From Burkholderiales bacterium (GTDB taxonomy: Bacteria; Pseudomonadota; Gammaproteobacteria; Burkholderiales; Burkholderiaceae_C), in assembly GCA_017307865.1 (NCBI GenBank), contig JAFKGE010000027.1, positions 31,379 through 95,378 of the forward strand: DNA of 64,000 nt, read 5' to 3'. The notes beneath the pieces are model-generated. The model was not told the DNA's origin and did no database searches. It saw only the letters and a list, made by a program, of their open reading frames with translations. Numbering within the stretch: the stretch's first letter is position 1; each line of letters begins with the position of its first letter. Shown piece by piece: positions 54,878 to 63,071 of this stretch. The position numbers and the translations under genes are program-made.

Positions 54878-55453
54878 GTGGCTGACATTCATGGACCGCA
54901 ACGCCTGGGTCCGCTCACGCCGCTGGTCGGCGACTGGGAAGGCAACGTCGGGATCGACCTGTCGTATCACAACAAGGACGACGAGACCGGCCGCACCGGC
55001 TACTTCGAGAAGGCCTGGTTCCACCCCATTCCGGTTCAGGAAAACGGCAAGCAGTCGCTCGAAGGCCTGAACTACAAGATGACCGCCTGGCGCCATGGCG
55101 AAGAGGCGATGACCCCCTTCCACGACGAGGTCGGCTACCTGCTGTGGGAAAAGGCCACCGGCCAGATCATGCGCGCCGTGGTGTTCGGGCGCGGCATCGC
55201 CATCCTGGCGGGCGGCGAGGCCAAGCCGCGCGACACCGTGCTGCACTTCAACGCCACGCCGGGCTCGCCCAGCTTCGGCATCCTGCAGAACAAGTACCTG
55301 TTGGAGCGCGCGCAGTTGATGGACTTCAAGAGCACCTTCACCATCGTCGACGCCGACACCCTGAGCTACACGTCCGACCTGGTGCTCAAGCTGGCCGCCA
55401 CCGGCGGCGAGATGCACCACACGGACAAGAACACGCTGACCCGCGTGAAATAA
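54878..55453 (+). CDS. Nitrobindin-like haem-binding beta-barrel protein
   Basis: 191 residues from a GTG with an AAGGAG site eight bases upstream. GPLTPLVGDWEGNVGIDLSYHN matches the GxWxGxG start of THAP4/nitrobindin-like proteins, but with changes; the C-terminal H in EMHHTDKNTLTRV could be a haem ligand. Nitrobindins handle peroxynitrite or NO, which would echo nnrS. Moderate confidence in family, low in function. Confidence 0.7.
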   Translation: MADIHGPQRLGPLTPLVGDWEGNVGIDLSYHNKDDETGRTGYFEKAWFHPIPVQENGKQSLEGLNYKMTAWRHGEEAMTPFHDEVGYLLWEKATGQIMRAVVFGRGIAILAGGEAKPRDTVLHFNATPGSPSFGILQNKYLLERAQLMDFKSTFTIVDADTLSYTSDLVLKLAATGGEMHHTDKNTLTRVK

Positions 55454-55454
55454 A

Positions 55455-55571
55455 GCTCACCCCCACGCTGCGCGGACTGCGTTCCGCTACGCTTCCCCCC
55501 TTCAGGGGGCATCGCCAGTGGCCGGCGCAGGTCCGGCCACGGCGATCACTGGCATGGCCTGCTCCGCGGCC
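55455..55571 (+). repeat. Interspersed repeat B, copy 3
   Basis: Starts two bases after a stop codon: CTCACCCCCACGCTGCGCG, CCCCCCTTCAGGGGG, GCATCGCCAGTGGCCGG, GGCGATCAC, GCCTGCTCCGCGGCC. The middle hairpin is altered (GGCGCAGGTCC) compared with copies 1 and 2. Confidence 0.8.
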
Positions 55572-55662
55572 ATTCGAGTCGTTGGATTGCGACGCCGCCG
55601 ACGATGCGTGGCGCTCGTGAGTTGCACCCCGCCTTTTGGCACCTTGGTGCGACGGTTCCACC

Positions 55663-56829
55663 TCACGCCGGCAGGCGCCCGCGCACGCTGGCGGCGTCGA
55701 GGGGCCCCGGCTCGGCAATCAGCTGGCGTGCCGCGTCGACCTGATCCCAGGTGTTCCACAGCAGCACGCCGCGCACGCGCCCGCCATCGAGGTAGTACAC
55801 CACGCCCTCGCGGTACGGCGTCACCCACTGCTCCACCGTCTGCAGGCGCGCGTCCAGCGTGCCCACGGCCTCGTAGCCGAGGTCGAACAGGTCCGAATAG
55901 AAATAGGGCAGCTCGTCGTAGGGCGCGTCCTGCCCCGCCATGCCGCGGCCGGCGCGCTCGCCCATGGTGAGGGCGGCGTTCTCGTGCTCCACGCGCAGGC
56001 GCCGGCCCAGCGCGGCGGCCGGAAAGTTGGCCACGTCGCCGGCGGCGTAGATGTCGGCATCCGAGGTGCGCAGGTGGGCGTCGACCACGATGCCGTTGTC
56101 CACCGCCAGGCCGGCGTCCTGCGCCAGCTGCACGTTGGGCGTGATGCCCAGGCCGGCCACCACCACATCCGCGGCCAGCGTGCTGCCGTCGGTCAGCTCC
56201 AGCGTGTGGCCGCGCGCGCCCTGCACCGACACGCCGGCGCGCACGTCCACGCCCTTGTCGCGGTAGTAGGCGGTGACCGAGTCGGCCAGCGCCTTGGGGT
56301 AGGCGCGCGCGCCGATGGCGCCCTCGGGAAACAGCATGGTGACTTTGGCGCCGTTCAGCGTCAGCGCGGCGGCGATCTCGCTGCCGATGAAGCCGCCGCC
56401 GATCACCACCGCGCGGGCGCCGGGTTTGACCACCGCGCGCAGGCGGTGGTAGTCGTCCAGCGTGCGCAGGTAGATGAAGTCGGGGCCGAAGGGCAGGGTG
56501 CGCGGCGCGCCGCCGGTGGCCAGCAGCAGCTTGCGGTAGTGCCAGCTGTCGCCGGCATCGTCGCGCACGGTGTGCGCCGCGCGGTCGATGGCGACGGCGC
56601 GCCGCTGCAGCTGCACGGTGGCGCGGGCGTCCTGGATCGGGCGCCAGATGTCGTCCTCCTTGCCGTCCTTCCACAGCGCCTTGGACAGCGGCGGACGGTC
56701 GTAGGGCGGATGCGCCTCGGCGCCCAGCAGGGCGATGCTGGCCTTGGCGTCGGCCTGGCGCAGCGCGACGGCGGCGGCCGCGCCGGCCATGCCGGCGCCG
56801 ATGATGAGGTGGTCGAAGCGGTGTTCCAT
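55663..56829 (-). CDS. FAD-dependent ferredoxin/rubredoxin reductase-type oxidoreductase
   Basis: 388 residues. FDHLIIGAGMAGAAAAVALR (FAD), YDRPPLSKALW, AVVIGGGFIGSEIAAALTLNGAKVTML (NAD), DIYAAGDVANFP and the C-terminal domain of the BphA4/rubredoxin-reductase family. It passes electrons from NAD(P)H to a ferredoxin-like partner, not found here. Upstream is repeat A copy 6. Confidence 0.88.
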   Translation of the reverse strand: MEHRFDHLIIGAGMAGAAAAVALRQADAKASIALLGAEAHPPYDRPPLSKALWKDGKEDDIWRPIQDARATVQLQRRAVAIDRAAHTVRDDAGDSWHYRKLLLATGGAPRTLPFGPDFIYLRTLDDYHRLRAVVKPGARAVVIGGGFIGSEIAAALTLNGAKVTMLFPEGAIGARAYPKALADSVTAYYRDKGVDVRAGVSVQGARGHTLELTDGSTLAADVVVAGLGITPNVQLAQDAGLAVDNGIVVDAHLRTSDADIYAAGDVANFPAAALGRRLRVEHENAALTMGERAGRGMAGQDAPYDELPYFYSDLFDLGYEAVGTLDARLQTVEQWVTPYREGVVYYLDGGRVRGVLLWNTWDQVDAARQLIAEPGPLDAASVRGRLPA

Positions 56830-56959
56830 GGCGTGTCCCTCGCGGTCGATTGACAGACGATTGGATGCCACGCCGGGGCCGCGGCGTTCCCGCCGCTGGG
56901 GTGACCCTGCTGGCGGCACGGGATCAACGGCAAGGTCGGGCGCGGGGACGGCCCCCCGA

Positions 56960-57024
56960 AATTTCAAGCCAAAACGGGCTGCGGCGCATGGCTGTCAAGC
57001 GCCGGTAGCTATCAAATCAGGATT
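56960..57024 (-). repeat. Interspersed repeat A, copy 6
   Basis: Complete family A copy in reverse orientation: in its own direction TTTGATAGCTACCGGCGCTT, then TGCGCCGCAG and GGCTTGAAATT. One end touches the xthA stop codon (57023-57025). Confidence 0.8.
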
Positions 57025-57805
57025 AACCCAGGGTCACGGTCACCGGTGCGTGGTCGCTGGGCTTGGGCCATTTGCGCGGCGTGCGGTCGATGCTGCAGGC
57101 GCGTACCTCGCCCACCAGCGGCTGGCTGACCAACACGTGGTCGATGCGCAGGCCGCGGTTCTTCTGGTAGCCCAGCATGCGGTAGTCCCACCACGAAAAG
57201 CTCTTGTCGGGCTGCTCGAACAGGCGAAACGAATCGACCAGGCCCAGCCCCAGCAGCGCCTGGAAGTGGCCGCGCTCCTCGTCGGTGTGCAAGATGGTGC
57301 CGGCCAGGCCCACCGGGTCGTAGCTGTCGCGGTCCTCGGGCACGATGTTGAAGTCGCCCACCAGCAGCAGGCGCGGGTGCGCGGCCAGTTCCTCGCGCAG
57401 ATGGTCGCGCAGTGCGCGCAGCCAGCTCATCTTGTAGTCGAACTTGTCGCTGCCCGGCGCCTGGCCGTTGACGAAGTAGCCGTTGACCAGGCGCAGCGGC
57501 CCGCCCGGCGCCTGCAGCGTGGCGGCGATCAGGCGCGCGTTGTCGTCGGCAAAGCCGGCGATGTTGCGCGCCACGTCCGCCGCCAGCAAAGGCGCGCGCG
57601 TCAGCAGGGCCACGCCGTTGTAGGTTTTCTGGCCGAACACGGCGGCCTCGTAGCCGGCCGCGCGCAGCGCCTCGTGCGGAAACTTGTCGTCGCTGAGCTT
57701 GAGCTCCTGCAGCGCCAGCACGTCCACCGGGTTGACGGCCAGCCAGTCCAGCACGTGCTGCAGGCGGGCGGTGAGGGAGTTGACGTTCCAGGTGGCAATT
57801 TGCAT
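57023..57805 (-). CDS. xthA: Exodeoxyribonuclease III
   Basis: 260 residues, full length. MQIATWNVNSLTARLQHVL, LQELKLSDDKFP (metal Glu), YFVNGQ, LVGDFNIVPEDRD (Asp/Asn) and the final Asp-His SDHAPVT. It repairs abasic sites in DNA. No Shine-Dalgarno sequence precedes the ATG; the upstream DNA is A/T-rich and belongs to the end of the integrated element, so its expression may now depend on that DNA. Confidence 0.96.
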   Translation of the reverse strand: MQIATWNVNSLTARLQHVLDWLAVNPVDVLALQELKLSDDKFPHEALRAAGYEAAVFGQKTYNGVALLTRAPLLAADVARNIAGFADDNARLIAATLQAPGGPLRLVNGYFVNGQAPGSDKFDYKMSWLRALRDHLREELAAHPRLLLVGDFNIVPEDRDSYDPVGLAGTILHTDEERGHFQALLGLGLVDSFRLFEQPDKSFSWWDYRMLGYQKNRGLRIDHVLVSQPLVGEVRACSIDRTPRKWPKPSDHAPVTVTLG

Positions 57806-57858
57806 AGTTATATTAACTAATTGTTTTTAATGGATTTTAAATTCACTATTTTCAATGA

Positions 57859-57877
57859 GGCCCCCAAAAAGGCCCCC
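57859..57877 (-). other. Candidate integrase arm-site pair at the island end
   Basis: GGCCCCC-AAAAA-GGCCCCC (GGGGGCC-TTTTT-GGGGGCC on the minus strand), a tandem pair like the G5-C arm sites found beside P4-type integrases. Lies between AlpA and xthA in the A/T-rich junction; nothing else is seen in the gap 57806-57982. Confidence 0.4.
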
Positions 57878-57982
57878 ATCTGAAAGCGCTGCACGATTTC
57901 CATGCACCAGAAGAATCCAACACGTATTCTGCCGGTCGCTAAGGGCAAGCATGGCATTGCCGAATACCTGCTTCTCAATGAG

Positions 57983-58252
57983 TCAACTGCCGGTCGGAGC
58001 AGCGCTACCCGTTTCGCCAGACCTGTAGCTCTGCGGGTCGTCGATCCAGCGCTGTAGGTCTGAAGGCGGCCAGCCGCAAGCTCGGCCGCCAAGGTGAACG
58101 GGGGGCGGAAATCTGCCTTCAGCAATGCGTCTGTAGACGGTAGCCCTGCTCAGCGCAGTGATGCGAACGACGTCGACCATTCTGAAGAAGGCCGGAGTAG
58201 GGAAGGTGGGGGCTGTGGCTGGTCGGTCTGCAGCATGGAGCGCCTGAAACAT
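57983..58252 (-). CDS. AlpA-family regulator
   Basis: 89 residues. FRMVDVVRITALSRATVYRRIAEGRFPPPVHLGGRACGWPPSDLQRWIDDP is the AlpA/excisionase-like winged helix-turn-helix, with the ending WxxxDLQxWI. A clear AGAGGA site is placed six bases before the ATG. AlpA proteins activate integrase or excision genes. The gap up to 58437 shows no gene or repeat. Confidence 0.85.
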   Translation of the reverse strand: MFQALHAADRPATAPTFPTPAFFRMVDVVRITALSRATVYRRIAEGRFPPPVHLGGRACGWPPSDLQRWIDDPQSYRSGETGSAAPTGS

Positions 58253-58437
58253 CGTGATTCCTCTTGACGTTTGTATGCACCGAAGAATGAATCACATCGT
58301 GTTTTTGGCATACCCAAGACAGCGCAGCCCAGAGAGCTGCGGCGTGCCGAACTGGCCTGTGCTCCGCGTTTAGGCGCATGTCTGCTGAAGAATGCTGCGT
58401 TGGTCCGTTGGCTGGCCAAGAGTCAGCCAGATGTTGA

Positions 58438-58725
58438 TCAGGGCGGCGGGCGATTTGATATGCCCGCATCGGCTGAAGCGCGCGCATCACGCAGCGCTTC
58501 GGTCTGTATGGAGCCGCTTCTCTTGAATCTTCGATCTCCCGTGATGAACGCCTCCAGCATGTGCGGGATCAGCGTCGTTGCATCGACCGCCTCGCCATAC
58601 GCCTGCGCGTGCAGCGCGGCGTAGCGGTCAAGGTCGGCCCTGAGGCTGGCCGGGCATGAGAACGTGAGCTTCGTACTCTCGGTCTTGGGCAGTGGCCCGA
58701 GCCGTAGCTTCTTGGTCATGCTCAT
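58438..58725 (-). CDS. DUF2274-domain protein of the trb operon
   Basis: 95 residues. LRLGPLPKTESTKLTFSCPASLRADLDRYAALHAQAYGEAVDATTLIPHMLEAFI is the DUF2274 pattern regularly found after trbI in conjugative elements. Helix-rich and possibly a ribbon-helix-helix-like DNA binder. Starts inside the trbI stop (ATGA). Confidence 0.82.
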   Translation of the reverse strand: MSMTKKLRLGPLPKTESTKLTFSCPASLRADLDRYAALHAQAYGEAVDATTLIPHMLEAFITGDRRFKRSGSIQTEALRDARASADAGISNRPPP

Positions 58726-59990
58726 TGCATTGCTCCCCGGTAGAAGAATATCGGCTGGTACGGCCGCAACACCAGATCCCGGTTGACAATGATCCGCACC
58801 GGCAGGCCCGGCCGCTCGGTCAGCGTCGGCTGGATGTTCATGTTGCGCCGGGTGATCTCCTGGCCGACCTGATTGATGCTGTCCTGGGCGCTGTCGCGCC
58901 CGGCGATGACGATGCGGTTGCCGTCTTGGCGGTTCTCCGGCGCGGCCAGCTCGGCGCCTACGCCCAGCAGCGTCGTCAGCGCCGCGCCGGCAAAGACGCG
59001 ATCCCAATGCCAATCGACGCCATCCTCCAGCCCGGAATATCCCGCCGGGTCAGTGCCCGCGAGGTTGTCGAGCTTCAGCGATGACGTGTCCGGCAGGATG
59101 ATGCGGTTCCACACCACCTGCACGCGGCTCTGCCCGTAGCTGACCTGGCTGTTGTAGCGCCCGAGGATGCGCGATCCCTGTGGAATCAGCAGGAACTTGC
59201 CCGTGGCTGTGTCATAGACCGGCTCCGTCACTGTGGCGATCACGTCGCCCGGCAAATCGGACTTGATGCCCGTGACCAGCGCCCCAGCGATCACCGTCCC
59301 GGCCATGACCTGGTACGGCGAAGCAGGCATTTGCAGATTCCCGGAATTGCGGGTTTCCGTAGAGCCGCCTTTCAGGAACGCCTCTTTCTGGTCTTGCCGG
59401 TTCTGCACGGCGGTGGGATCGGATGGCTGGGCCGCTGTCGAGGCCGGCCCGGCAGCCAGCGGGTCGAAGCCGGTCAAGGCGTTGCCAGGCGCAGCCGCAG
59501 CGGCTTGCGCCGTGACCGGCGCGGTGGCCTTGCCTTGGTTGCCCGAGCGGAAGAATACCGACGAACCCGCCGCCGCATCAGCCTCCTTGCGCCGCGCATC
59601 CTCCGGGTCGTGGCCCGGTGGCGCATACGTCGGCGTCACCGGCTGCTGCGACTTCACGATGGCCGGGCCGAGATCGCCCGGCAGCGGCGGCCCCAGCTCG
59701 GGCACCTTCGGCGGCAGCTTCGAGTAGTCGGCCGGCAGGCCGTCCAGCCCTTCGGACTTCGAGACACGATCCACGTTGTAAAGCTCGGTCTGCTCGCCCG
59801 CGCCGCGCCGATGCGGCTGCAATGACCAGATCGTGGCCCCGAGCACGGCGACCGACAGGCCGCCGACGAGGATGGCCAGCGTGCGCCGGTTCAAGCGTGT
59901 GACCGAGCGCGGTTGAGCACGCAGCGCCACCGCCTCGGGCGCGACCTTGCCCGCTTGCGGTGCAAGATCAGGGGAATCGTCCTGGCTCAT
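58722..59990 (-). CDS. trbI: Conjugal transfer protein TrbI (VirB10-like)
   Basis: 422 residues. One helix (LNRRTLAILVGGLSVAVLGATIW), a Pro-rich periplasmic linker (about 80-140) and a C-terminal VirB10 barrel: YQVMAGTVIAGALVTGIKSDLPGDVIATVTEPVYD and GKFLLIPQGSRILGRYNS. It spans inner to outer membrane in the mating pore. Starts two bases after the trbG stop. Confidence 0.94.
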   Translation of the reverse strand: MSQDDSPDLAPQAGKVAPEAVALRAQPRSVTRLNRRTLAILVGGLSVAVLGATIWSLQPHRRGAGEQTELYNVDRVSKSEGLDGLPADYSKLPPKVPELGPPLPGDLGPAIVKSQQPVTPTYAPPGHDPEDARRKEADAAAGSSVFFRSGNQGKATAPVTAQAAAAAPGNALTGFDPLAAGPASTAAQPSDPTAVQNRQDQKEAFLKGGSTETRNSGNLQMPASPYQVMAGTVIAGALVTGIKSDLPGDVIATVTEPVYDTATGKFLLIPQGSRILGRYNSQVSYGQSRVQVVWNRIILPDTSSLKLDNLAGTDPAGYSGLEDGVDWHWDRVFAGAALTTLLGVGAELAAPENRQDGNRIVIAGRDSAQDSINQVGQEITRRNMNIQPTLTERPGLPVRIIVNRDLVLRPYQPIFFYRGAMQ

Positions 59991-59992
59991 GG

Positions 59993-60985
59993 TCAGTTCC
60001 TCCGCGTGCCGTCCGTGCGCTCGATCCGCACCACGTCGCCCTTGTCCCCGCCAAGACGCAGCTCGGCCGCGCCGAACAGCCGATCCACGATGTAGTACGG
60101 CGCGCGGAAACGGTAGTTCACCAGTTGCCCGTCGCCCTGCGCACCGATGACGAACAGCGGCGGCAGCTCGCCTTGCGCGATGCCCGGCGGGAACTGGATA
60201 TAGACCTTCTCGCCGTCATCGAAGGCGCGCAGCGGCTTCCACGGCGGATTGCTGCCGCTGACCGCGTAGCGGAAACGGATCTTCTCCAGCGATAGCCCGG
60301 CATCAACCGGCGCAGCGGCGCTGGCCGCCTGCGCCTGGCGCTGCAAGGCCAACATCTTGTCCTTGGGATATTCCCAGGACACCGAAGCCATCCAGGTCTT
60401 CTCGGTCGAGGTCAGTTCCAACAGGTAGGTGCGCCTGCTGGTGGTGATGACCAGATTGGTCTTCAGGCCCGAGCGGATCGGCTTGACCATCACATTGACG
60501 CGCAGCCCACCATCGTTGCTATTGCCGCTGCCGCTCGATGTGTCCCCAACGATCCAGCGCACCGTGTCGCCAGCGGCCACCGTCACCAGTTCCTCGCCCG
60601 GCTGGAGCGCGATCACGGTCACGCGGCCCACGGCCGCATAGACCTGATACAGCGCGCCATCCGTGAAAGGCCACACCTGAATCGCGTTGACGTAGCCCTC
60701 GCGTGTGGGCGCGATGCGGGCCTCGGCATTGGCGCGAGAGACGCGCACGGTTTCATCGGCGGATTCCGGCGTGGGCTTGGCATCCGGCACAGGCTTCATC
60801 TGCGCCGGCATCGGCAACACCTGCGGCACGGCCACCACTTCCACCGGCTTCGGCGGCTCGGGCAGCGGTTGGGCCTGCACCGGCTCATCGAGCGAGATGG
60901 ACGGCGGTGGCTTGCCCTGCGTAGCGCAGCCCGCGAGGACAAGCAGCATCACAGGCAAGACGGATTTACGGAAAAGATCATTCAT
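59993..60985 (-). CDS. trbG: Conjugal transfer protein TrbG (VirB9-like)
   Basis: 330 residues from MNDLFRKSVL; lipoprotein signal with lipobox VLAGC. Then Pro-rich part, IQVWPFTDGALYQVYAAVGRVTVIALQPGEEL (VirB9 beginning) and RYAVSGSNPPWKPLRAFDDGEKVYIQFP (C-terminal beta region). Forms the outer-membrane core with TrbI. ATGA overlap with trbF. Confidence 0.93.
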   Translation of the reverse strand: MNDLFRKSVLPVMLLVLAGCATQGKPPPSISLDEPVQAQPLPEPPKPVEVVAVPQVLPMPAQMKPVPDAKPTPESADETVRVSRANAEARIAPTREGYVNAIQVWPFTDGALYQVYAAVGRVTVIALQPGEELVTVAAGDTVRWIVGDTSSGSGNSNDGGLRVNVMVKPIRSGLKTNLVITTSRRTYLLELTSTEKTWMASVSWEYPKDKMLALQRQAQAASAAAPVDAGLSLEKIRFRYAVSGSNPPWKPLRAFDDGEKVYIQFPPGIAQGELPPLFVIGAQGDGQLVNYRFRAPYYIVDRLFGAAELRLGGDKGDVVRIERTDGTRRN

Positions 60986-61686
60986 GGTTTTGCTCCTTCG
61001 TTTCCTTCCAGTTCGCGGCTCCACGACAGGCCGTTGACGTAAATGCCCAAGGGGTTCTTGCGCAGGCGCTGCTCGGTGCGCGGGGTTTGCAGCACTGTGG
61101 AAATCACTGCGTTCCAGCGTTCGGTGCGATCCAGCGCCCCGTTGACGAAGCGCGTCTCCGTCCAGCGCACGTTGAACGAGGCGTCGCTGGCGCGGGTCAC
61201 GCTGGTGATCTGCACCGTCACCGACTCCTTGCCGATGCGCGCGAACGGATCGTTCACGCGGGCGTATTCGTTGAGCACCACGGCGCCCTTGTCGGTCGTG
61301 TAGTCGTAGGCATCGAGCCAGTTCTGCCGCACCACGATGGGGTCGATGGACAGTGAGCGAACCAGGCCGATGAAGCGGCCGAGGTGGTACGCGATCTGCG
61401 CATCGCTGGGCCGGTATGGCGTGGCAGCTTCGCCGACAGCGCGTACCTGGCCCGCGTTGTCCACCTCGATCACGTAGGGCGTGACGATGGACTGCGCCGA
61501 ACGCCAGACCAGGCCACCGGCCATCAGCACGGCCAGCGTGAGGCAGCCAAAGGCCATGAAACGCCAGTTTCTGGCCTGCACGCGGGCCGAGCCGATGCGC
61601 TCGTCCCAGACTTGCGCCGCGGATTGGTACGGGGTGGCAGGCTGCGGCGTGTCGGCGTAGCGCACCTGCGGTCGTTTGAATCGCAT
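60982..61686 (-). CDS. trbF: Conjugal transfer protein TrbF (VirB8-like)
   Basis: 234 residues. MRFKRPQVRYADTPQPATPYQSAAQVWDERIGSARVQARNW, one helix (WRFMAFGCLTLAVLMAGGLVW), then the VirB8 fold (YHLGRFIGLVRSLSIDPIVVRQNWLDAYDYTTDKG...). Assembly factor of the pore. Starts 18 bases after trbL. Confidence 0.93.
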   Translation of the reverse strand: MRFKRPQVRYADTPQPATPYQSAAQVWDERIGSARVQARNWRFMAFGCLTLAVLMAGGLVWRSAQSIVTPYVIEVDNAGQVRAVGEAATPYRPSDAQIAYHLGRFIGLVRSLSIDPIVVRQNWLDAYDYTTDKGAVVLNEYARVNDPFARIGKESVTVQITSVTRASDASFNVRWTETRFVNGALDRTERWNAVISTVLQTPRTEQRLRKNPLGIYVNGLSWSRELEGNEGAKP

Positions 61687-61704
61687 GGGAGTTCTCCTTG
61701 AGGA

Positions 61705-63060
61705 TCAGGAATCGGAGTCACGAAGGCTTGGCCCCTGGCTGGAGCTACCGCCATCGCCGCCGCGCAGCGTGTGGGCGGCAGTCGTCGCGGCATGGGCGAG
61801 CTGTTGCCTGCGATGCAGGCGCTTGGCCCAGGCGGGTTGCGCAGTGGATGGGGTTGGCTCGTTTGCCGCCTGCGCGGCACCGGCCCCCGACGCCGATCCG
61901 GCGTCATCGGGCCGGAAGGCAGCGGCGATGCGCTCTTTCATCGAGCGTGCGCCCTCGGCCACCTTCTGCCCGGCCGCCTGCGCGCCGGTCTTGGCGACAT
62001 TGCCTACGCCGGCGGCAGCACCCTTGAGGCCGCCACCAGCGGATGCAGAACCTGCCTGAAACGCCGACCGCGCGCTGCTGGCGGCTCCGGTGGCGGCACG
62101 CGCTCCGCTGCCGGCCAGCTTGGCGGCTGCGGGCGCCATGCGCGCCCCGGCGGCTACCGCGCCGCCGACGCCCGTGGCCGCAGCGCCCACGGCAACGGCA
62201 GCGCCGGCCGCGCCCAGCGCGGCCCCGGCCATCGCGCCAGCGCCGAGCTGCGGACCGCCGGACACCAGTCCGGTGGCAATGCCCGGCCCGAAGATGCCCA
62301 GGGCCAGCATGGATAGCGAGGCCAGCATGATGACCAGCGCTCGGTCGATCGAAGGTTCGGAGCCAGGCGGTATCCTGAATTCGGTGAACAGCCCCGAACC
62401 GATGCCCACAATGACGGCCAACACCAGAACCTTGATGCCCGCCGACACCACGTTACCCAGCACCTTCTCGGCCAGGAACGCGGTCTTGTTCCACAGCGCA
62501 AACGGCACCAGCACGAACCCGGCCAGCGTGGTCAGCTTGAACTCGATCAACGTGATGAAGAGCTGCACCGCCAGCACAAAGAAACTGACGATGACCACCA
62601 GCCAAGCGAAGAACAGCACCACGATCATGTCGAGGTGAACGAACACCTCGGGGAAGCCTGCCAGATCACCGATCTGCTGAAGGATGGGCGCTGCCGCATC
62701 CAGCCCTGTCTTTGCGAGCCACCCCGGTTGCAGGAAGCGGCCCATGCTCAGGGTCGAACCGCTGGCCGTCAGTCCCAGACCAGCAAACGACCGGAACACG
62801 ATGCCCGCCAGGGTATTGAAGTTCCCGATGATGTAAGCGAAGGCGCCCACGTAGAGCACCTTGCGGATCAGCTTGGCGATCACGTCCTCGCCCTGGCCAC
62901 TGGCATGGCCCATGGCCCAGAACAAACCCGCCAGCGTCATGTCGATGACGATCAGCGTGGCCGTGAGGAAAGCCACCTCCCCCTGCAGCAGACCGAAACC
63001 CGATTCGATGTAGCGCGAGAAGGTATCGAGAAAGCGGTCGACGACCGCCACGTCGTTCAT
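61705..63060 (-). CDS. trbL: Conjugal transfer protein TrbL (VirB6-like)
   Basis: 451 residues. Helices in the first 260 residues (LIVIDMTLAGLFWAMGHASGQGEDVIAKLIRKVLYVGAFAYIIGNFN...) and an Ala/Gly-rich low-complexity tail from about 265 on, ending with charged residues. Polytopic inner-membrane part of the type IV system. Eleven bases after trbJ. Confidence 0.93.
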   Translation of the reverse strand: MNDVAVVDRFLDTFSRYIESGFGLLQGEVAFLTATLIVIDMTLAGLFWAMGHASGQGEDVIAKLIRKVLYVGAFAYIIGNFNTLAGIVFRSFAGLGLTASGSTLSMGRFLQPGWLAKTGLDAAAPILQQIGDLAGFPEVFVHLDMIVVLFFAWLVVIVSFFVLAVQLFITLIEFKLTTLAGFVLVPFALWNKTAFLAEKVLGNVVSAGIKVLVLAVIVGIGSGLFTEFRIPPGSEPSIDRALVIMLASLSMLALGIFGPGIATGLVSGGPQLGAGAMAGAALGAAGAAVAVGAAATGVGGAVAAGARMAPAAAKLAGSGARAATGAASSARSAFQAGSASAGGGLKGAAAGVGNVAKTGAQAAGQKVAEGARSMKERIAAAFRPDDAGSASGAGAAQAANEPTPSTAQPAWAKRLHRRQQLAHAATTAAHTLRGGDGGSSSQGPSLRDSDS

Positions 63061-63071
63061 GACCCGTCCCG

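Noticed and set aside
51379..54888. 1169-codon minus-strand ORF over glnA and neighbours
   Set aside because: Antisense shadow of glnA, which is certain on the plus strand.
57817..58125. 102-codon minus ORF between AlpA and xthA
   Set aside because: First half is alpA read in another frame; the rest covers the A/T-rich junction and arm-site pair. Not a convincing protein.
58119..58490. 123-codon minus ORF upstream of AlpA
   Set aside because: Overlaps AlpA in another frame, no fold, no ribosome site.
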